In this document: positions 8,232 through 11,583 of the stretch, in pieces
How the letters are laid out: each line of letters starts with the position of its first letter
Position numbering within the stretch: position 1 is the stretch's first letter
NCBI GenBank assembly: GCA_003833135.1
Contig: QZLH01001355.1
Coordinates: 13,819 to 25,401, forward strand
Reading direction: 5' to 3'
DNA: 11,583 nucleotides
Source of the DNA: Oehlia diaphana
Taxonomy: Eukaryota > Glomeromycota > Glomeromycetes > Glomerales > Glomeraceae
Notes under the pieces: model-generated
The model's input: only the letters and a program-made list of their open reading frames with translations
The model's database searches: none
Told to the model about the DNA's origin: nothing
Made by a program: the position numbers and the translations under genes

Positions 8232-8427
8232 CAGTCAATCCCTTTATAATCACACTCCTCAGGACTGAAAAAAAAAGGATGTGATTATAAAAAAAGTCAT
8301 ATGTTGTGACTATAGAAGAGGTTTTTTAATATATTTATTAGTACATTAGACCAAAATATGGTGTGCTTATAAAGAGGAATTTTATATGATGTGATTATAC
8401 GGGAGTGACTATATAGGAGGTTGACTG
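8232..8427. mobile_element. pogo-like MITE (196 bp) with TA duplication
   Basis: The left end CAGTCAATCCC and the complement of the right end, CAGTCAACCTCC, are inverted repeats flanked by TA (8230-8231 and 8428-8429). CAGTC-type ends with TA duplication are characteristic of pogo/Tigger-type elements. Six GTGNYTATA motifs lie inside, one inverted (8245-8253) and five direct (8281, 8306, 8363, 8391, 8405). It lies within hAT-2. With the insert and one TA removed, the upstream frame (KDEQMYI) and the downstream frame (KTITLITSGDIR) are the same, so it landed in former coding sequence. Confidence 0.85.
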
Positions 8428-8545
8428 TATATTAAAAAACTATTACATTAATCACATCTGGAGATATAAGGTAGAACTTTTATTACTTTTATTTTAAAAT
8501 TAAAATCTGTACATAAAGTATTTACAGTAGTTATCAAAAGTAACG

Positions 8546-9041
8546 TAATATCCTTTGATCAAATGTTAAACTTGTATTCATCAAATACAAATTATTTAAT
8601 AAATATTTAAAATTTATACTTGCCAAATATTTAATGTATTATAAATATTTAAAATAAATATTTAATTATTACTATAATATATTGCAAATTAAATACTAAT
8701 TATAAATGCTTTATAATTGCTACTTTAAAAAAATATTCAAAAAATATTTTAAATTAATACTTATTAATTATCATAAAGAAAGCTACTAATTAAGCATTGA
8801 CTTTTAGTAAGATTAAATATATATATATATAAATTATGATCACTATTACTATTACATGTATAATTAATATTTATATTTTTTTTACTTTTATTTTTTATTT
8901 TTATTTTGTAATTAAAGTAGAACGTGGTTGATTTTAATAACGAATATAGATGTTATAGAAGAGAATGATTGCTACTTTTAGAAACAGATTACACATCATT
9001 TGGTAATAATCAAGATAATTAAATCAAATTTAATTCCACAG
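8546..9041. other. AT-rich non-coding stretch with (AT)n tract
   Basis: After the last recognisable hAT-2 segment the sequence is almost only A and T; one counted line has 7 G/C in 60. It includes an (AT)n run near 8817-8831 and AAATATTTAAT-like repeats at 8590-8760. It may be decayed 3' hAT-2 sequence. No terminus or gene is recognisable. Confidence 0.4.
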
Positions 9042-9239
9042 TTTAGGCCATATAGCTCTAATTGGATTTCAAGTAAAGAAGAGGTTTAAAAATTTGACGC
9101 TAACAATAAGAAGATGAAGGAACATCTTGCAAAAGAAGATAAGACGAAAAGAATGAAAATAAAAAAGCTAGGAAGGATCAAAGAAGATAAGGGCAATGAA
9201 CAATCAGAAGGCTTAGTATTATCAGATAGCAAAAGAGTG
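9042..9239 (+). pseudogene. Exon-like fragment of unknown origin
   Basis: A 198-bp stretch sits between an acceptor-like TTAATTCCACAG and a consensus donor GTAAGT at 9240. It is visibly less AT-rich than its surroundings. One frame reads QFRPYSSNWISSKEEV, a TAA at 9087-9089, then an open Lys/Glu-rich stretch (MKEHLAKEDKTKRM from 9114). The first part in another frame reads LGHIALIGFQVKKRF. I recognise no family. It may be a broken exon of a host gene or of another element; it may also be chance. Confidence 0.25.
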
Positions 9240-9251
9240 GTAAGTTTTTAG

Positions 9252-9840
9252 GATAGTTTTTATGAATGTGAATTTTTTATAGATAGTAAAATTTTTACAA
9301 AAATATATGTGACATCACAATATTAATTGTTAAATTCAACTAGCAAAATGACAATTTCAAATTTGTGTGTTTTTATTTGGAGAATTATAATATTATTAAT
9401 GGTGATAAATAACAATTGTCACTACATAGTGTTAAATAAGTTTTTTCATCATATTGTGCTAAATAGATTTTATTTTTTAATATACTTATTTTATTGCATT
9501 TTTCCAAATTCTGCTACCTTCTGAATAAATTATTTAAAAAAAAGGTCATAATTTATTTTTATGGTTCAACAGTAACTGTTAGTTTTATAATAATCAAACT
9601 AAAGATGATTGGTAACTTTGTTTTATAGTTAAAAAGAATAACAAAGGTATGGTATAGTAGGAATAACATCTACTCGATGTGTATAAATATAGGAAATTAT
9701 AATAATTTTGGGTGTAAGTTTGCTAATAAAAATTTAAAAAAAAAATAAAAATATTCTGGGAATAAAATGGTTAAATATACTATTAGAAAAATCATTGAAT
9801 ATCACATGTTACACTTAGTACAATAGGAATAAATATTAGT
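9252..9840. other. AT-rich non-coding stretch
   Basis: Near 9421-9480 two related units occur (CATAGTGTTAAATAAGTTTT and CATATTGTGCTAAATAGATT). The 65-codon frame at 9327-9524 that spans them is hydrophobic low-complexity sequence without recognisable homology. An ATAGTAGGAATAA/GTACAATAGGAATAA pair lies near 9653 and 9818. Nothing else stands out. Confidence 0.35.
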
Positions 9841-9970
9841 ATATTTTCCTTTAAGCAATTTTCTTTTTGCCTTTCTCTAATTTTTTTCCTTTCATTCCCT
9901 TTTTCTGTTTTTCGTTTCTTTCTCTTCCATTCCTTCACTTTTTTCCTCTTTCTTATCCTTTCATACTTTG
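9841..9970 (+). repeat. Pyrimidine-rich tract
   Basis: About 130 bases consist mostly of C and T (for example CCTTTCATTCCCTTTTTCTG and TCTTTCTCTTCC). Its complement reads as a Lys/Glu/Arg-only peptide on the minus strand, which is a composition artefact and not a gene. A purine-rich counterpart lies at 10183-10222. Confidence 0.6.
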
Positions 9971-10009
9971 TTTTAAAAAAAAAGTTGAAAAGCACCTGTA
10001 AAAAAAAAT

Positions 10010-10583
10010 AAATTTCTTTTTTTTAGGCGGTTATTCCAGTCTTTCAGACATAGCATTTGGTAAACTTTAATTTTTTTTTGATTATTTTTATTTCAGTGAA
10101 ATAATTTCATTTCTAATGGCTCATTTTCTTATTTTTTTAGATGGTTTTATCTTTCGTATATTTGAACGTGTGGAAATTTAGTAGGAAAAGAAAGGGGAAG
10201 AGGAAAAGGGAAAGGGAATATTTTTCCATATTATTATATTTTGATGAACTATTTATTAACCTTTGATTTTTTCTTTTTTTTTAGATGGAATTGAGCTTCA
10301 TTTAATACATAAGTTTTCAGTTTTTTCTTTTTTGGGGACTCTCCAAGTTTTTGGCAGTAAAACTTATTTTTATTTACTAATTTTTTATTTTTAAAATGAA
10401 CTTTACTAACAGTTTATTTCTTTTTCTTTTTTAGGCAGATCTTTCAGATTTCTAGGATTTAGACGTTAGTAAACGACTTAGACCTTTAAGTACTTAAATG
10501 TATGGAAATTTAGTAGAAGAGGCCATTTTTTATTATTCTTTAATAAACCATTTATTAATATTTTATCTTCTTTTTCTTTTTAG
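10010..10583 (+). repeat. Degenerate tandem duplication with strong 3' splice-acceptor-like sites
   Basis: Polypyrimidine runs ending in AG occur at 10026, 10096, 10140, 10284, 10434 and 10583. Two units are alignable. Each starts TTTTTAGGC, has CTTTCAGA and then GTAAAC, later TGGAAATTTAGTAG (10171 and about 10504), then a TTATTATTYTT/CTATTTATTAA-type stretch, and ends in a new pyrimidine-AG. The first unit also carries a purine-rich insert (10183-10222). The segment 10027-10059 between AG and GTAAAC could be a 33-nt mini-exon. I recognise no protein. This could be a duplicated intron-rich gene fragment or just a repeat. Confidence 0.4.
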
Positions 10584-10608
10584 ACAACTTCTTCTTTAGG
10601 GTTTTTAA

Positions 10609-10719
10609 TAGTGATGCAATCCGAAATCTGAAAATTCGTATCATCTGCCAATCCATCCAATCTGAACGGATAATGGATGCATCCGGATGGATTACAGATA
10701 TCCGTTTTTAATCTGAAAT
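10609..10719 (+). mobile_element. hAT-type left terminus with ATCC subterminal motifs
   Basis: TAGTGATGCAATCCGAAATC resembles the termini TAGTGTTTCGATCCA (3124) and TAATGCTTCGATCCA (complement of 4332). It is followed by a run of ATCC, GGAT and ATCCGGAT motifs, as in the MITE at 3124-4332. The octamer before it is GTTTTTAA. I found no matching right end in the window, so the element is either cut by the window edge or incomplete. Confidence 0.45.
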
Positions 10720-10920
10720 AGCATCCAATGATCGTATGGAAATATACAATATATCATTTGAATCGCCTCAATGCAACGATTTGAATGAGCTATAGTACAT
10801 CCCTGTACGATCATAGGATGCTGAGATAATTAGCGAAACATCAAAATTTGGCATTTTTTATTTATGATACTGCCAATTTTTGACATTTTGCCGTATATCT
10901 CAGCATCCAACAATCGTACA
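10720..10920. mobile_element. Three-arm foldback element
   Basis: Arm A (10720-10765) is an inverted copy of 10777-10822, matching at 35 of 46 positions by hand count. The segment 10804-10853 is an inverted copy of arm C (10871-10920), matching at 39 of 50. The middle arm shares AGCATCC...GATCGTA with both, so it can pair with only one at a time. Arm C (ATATCTCAGCATCC...) resembles the arms at 197 and 3290. It lies directly inside a hAT-type terminus. No protein is encoded. Confidence 0.65.
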
Positions 10921-11066
10921 GAGATGCACACAATAGCGTGAAGGTACAGGGATTAGTGTAGTTAGACTGCATCATGGTGAATTAGTGTGTACGGTTAAGC
11001 TGCACATTTCAACAAAGGGTCATAGTGTCCTTCTAACGTTCCCTATGAGGCTATTGGCATGTACGC

Positions 11067-11104
11067 AGTCCTGTCCTTGAGGTCACTACTATACCTTAGG
11101 GGGG
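11067..11104 (+). repeat. 40-bp direct repeat, copy 1 (diverged)
   Basis: CCTGTCCTTGAGGTCACTAC is followed by TATACCTTAGGGGGG. It is the most diverged of the three copies and abuts copy 2 directly. Confidence 0.55.
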
Positions 11105-11144
11105 ACTTCCTGTCCAGGTGGTCACTCTATAATACCGCTTGGGG
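11105..11144 (+). repeat. 40-bp direct repeat, copy 2
   Basis: ACTTCCTGTCCAGGTGGTCA is followed by AATACCGCTTGGGG after a short gap. It aligns with 11362-11403 apart from a few substitutions and a 2-bp length difference. Confidence 0.7.
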
Positions 11145-11192
11145 TCAGTAATGGCTAGATGGTCGTCATAGATGGTAAAGCTGAGGGTGCAA

Positions 11193-11203
11193 TGTCTTAG
11201 TGG
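11193..11203 (+). promoter_or_regulatory. pol III A-box-like motif
   Basis: TGTCTTAGTGG fits the general A-box form TRGCNNAGYNGG imperfectly and continues GTAG, as in tRNA D arms. GTC (11194-11196) can pair with GAC (11210-11212), giving a D-arm-like hairpin. It lies about 70 bp upstream of the B box, wider than in most tRNA genes. Confidence 0.35.
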
Positions 11204-11235
11204 TAGTTTGACCTTCTGTTAGGTCTTAGGCCAAC

Positions 11236-11294
11236 CAAAGTGTTTATGCATAGAACAGGTAGCATAGTTATGGGGTTCGATTCCCCACTCTTTG
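11236..11294 (+). ncRNA. Compact tRNA-like fold around the B box
   Basis: A 7-bp acceptor-like stem pairs CAAAGTG (11236-11242) with CTCTTTG (11288-11294), one mismatch. Inside is a hairpin TATGC/GCATA (11245-11249 and 11262-11266, 12-nt loop) and a perfect T arm TGGGG/CCCCA with loop TTCGATT (11271-11287). There is no room for a D arm, so this is not a standard tRNA. It may be a decayed tRNA-derived segment of the surrounding repeat. Confidence 0.35.
11274..11284 (+). promoter_or_regulatory. pol III B box
   Basis: GGTTCGATTCC matches the B-box consensus GGTTCGANNCC exactly and lies in a perfect 5-bp T-arm stem. In tRNA genes and tRNA-derived SINEs this is the TFIIIC binding site. It is the only such match I noticed in the window. 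Confidence 0.65.
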
Positions 11295-11361
11295 GGTCCT
11301 GGTTGGTGATCCCTGATGGTTGATACCCACCATAAGGGGTGATCCTGAACAGATGCCTGCT

Positions 11362-11403
11362 ACTTCCTGTCTGAGTGGTCACTACAAAGTATACCACTTG
11401 GGG
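11362..11403 (+). repeat. 40-bp direct repeat, copy 3
   Basis: ACTTCCTGTCTGAGTGGTCA is followed by ACAAAGTATACCACTTGGGG after CT. It is 257 bp downstream of copy 2, so the two bracket the A-box/B-box segment. This could mean a dimeric or duplicated repeat unit. Confidence 0.7.
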
Positions 11404-11583
11404 TAAACAACTGTACTATCGGTGCTAGGTAATCGCGGGCTGTAGTGGCCTTTGAGTGAGACTTAATACTATAATGGTGGTATGGAAGGGTACTAGATGG
11501 TTGATGTTACCTGTCAAAAGTCCTCCATGAAAGTAGGTGCTCTCTAAAAGGTCTTAAAATAAATTGAGTACCAGTATCATGCA

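Larger units (their letters stand above)
6980..8545 (+). pseudogene. Decayed hAT transposase (hAT-2, BED/DUF659-like), split by two MITEs
   Basis: This is a second hAT-type transposase, clearly different from the one at 571-2434. An N-terminal BED-like zinc finger is visible as VTKHGGLSAIQVKSKC then NCTYLCYSHLAKC (about 6983-7090), with the Cys/Cys/His/Cys pattern. Later segments are LHFEQLLLYLIVLNSLPF (about 7338-7391); FDG-stop-INVKQEH (DUF659-like core, stop 7757-7759); TSGKVLI-stop-DAYNISAKR; FLPCMAHQINLIFREIFK (about 8070-8123); and LITSGDIR-stop-NFYYF (stop 8472-8474). More stops lie at 7115 and 7428. The frame is interrupted by MITEs at 7452-7614 and 8232-8427. The C-terminal dimerisation domain is absent. 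Family assignment is firm; the DUF659 label rests on recalled family motifs. Confidence 0.85.
10940..11583. mobile_element. GC-rich pol III-type (SINE-like) repeat block, runs off window
   Basis: Composition jumps here: two counted 60-base lines at 11221 and 11281 have 26 and 32 G/C. No frame encodes a recognisable protein; the 66-codon minus-strand frame at 11197-11397 crosses the B box and a repeat and looks like a shadow. The block holds a perfect pol III B box, an A-box-like motif, a compact tRNA-like fold and three direct repeats. These point to a tRNA-derived SINE or related non-coding repeat. The 3' end is outside the window, so length, tail and target duplication are unknown. Confidence 0.45.

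Noticed and set aside
697..8474. Alternative genetic code in which stops encode Trp
   Set aside because: All three stop codons (TAA, TAG, TGA) appear at such sites and frameshifts are also present, so decay explains the data better than recoding.
9792..9995. 67-codon Lys/Glu/Arg-rich minus-strand frame
   Set aside because: It is the complement of a pyrimidine tract, so the charge pattern is a composition artefact.
10609..10985. Complete hAT element ending at GACTGCATCATGG near 10965
   Set aside because: The resemblance to the complement of the left end is limited to about ten bases, the terminal TA is missing, and no octamer duplication matches GTTTTTAA.
11180..11300. A functional tRNA gene
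   Set aside because: The A-box-to-B-box distance is too long, the compact fold lacks a D arm, and the sequence upstream of the A box does not pair with the acceptor 3' strand.
11197..11397. 66-codon minus-strand frame in the GC-rich block
   Set aside because: It crosses the B box, the tRNA-like fold and a direct repeat; no family resemblance was seen.

Overview
The window looks like an accessory, transposon-filled stretch of an AT-rich eukaryotic nuclear genome, most likely an arbuscular mycorrhizal fungus of the Rhizophagus type (Glomeromycotina). This assignment is inference. It rests on the low GC (one counted line near 8581 has 7 G/C in 60), the short GT-AG introns of about 70-90 bp inside a transposase pseudogene, the style of the hAT transposases, and the density of hAT and foldback elements. 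I see no intact host protein gene, and every long open frame is a low-complexity shadow or a piece of a dead element.

Left part (1-2929). A truncated GCCGAAAC-type repeat (1-112) and a hairpin MITE (115-409) precede a decayed hAT transposon. The coding remains of its transposase (about 571-2434) are still readable from the catalytic region to the C-terminal dimerisation domain, and its intron positions are still visible. A repeat-rich 3' tail (2701-2912) leads to a probable terminus at 2929.

Middle (2930-6976). A small hairpin repeat (2985-3090) is followed by a non-autonomous hAT element (3124-4332) with matching terminal inverted repeats and an 8-bp target duplication. A foldback element (3290-3543) is nested in it, along with a minisatellite (3715-3975). 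Then comes very AT-rich sequence with a 38-bp tandem repeat (4598-4697), an inverted pair of related segments (5050-5092 and 6397-6444) and a possible third hAT-type MITE (5816-6318).

Right-middle (6977-9840). A second, different hAT transposase pseudogene (BED-like zinc finger, then a DUF659-like core) is interrupted by two MITEs. One (7452-7614) is flanked by an 8-bp duplication. The other (8232-8427) is a pogo-like element with TA duplication and six internal GTGNYTATA motifs. The C-terminal part of this transposase is missing. A short exon-like stretch (9042-9239) of unknown origin follows.

Right end (9841-11583). A pyrimidine-rich tract leads into a degenerate tandem duplication with several strong 3'-splice-acceptor-like sites (10010-10583). 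Next come one hAT-type terminus (10609) and a three-arm foldback (10720-10920). From about 10940 the composition changes sharply to about 45-50% GC. This block has three direct repeats of about 40 bp, a canonical pol III B box, an A-box-like motif and a compact tRNA-like fold. It is probably a SINE-like or other pol III-derived repeat that runs off the window.

No genes here work together as a pathway. The layout is nested: hAT copies decayed, and smaller elements landed inside them or inside their non-autonomous relatives. The most interesting objects are the GC-rich tRNA-like block and the three-arm foldback family with mutually exclusive hairpins.
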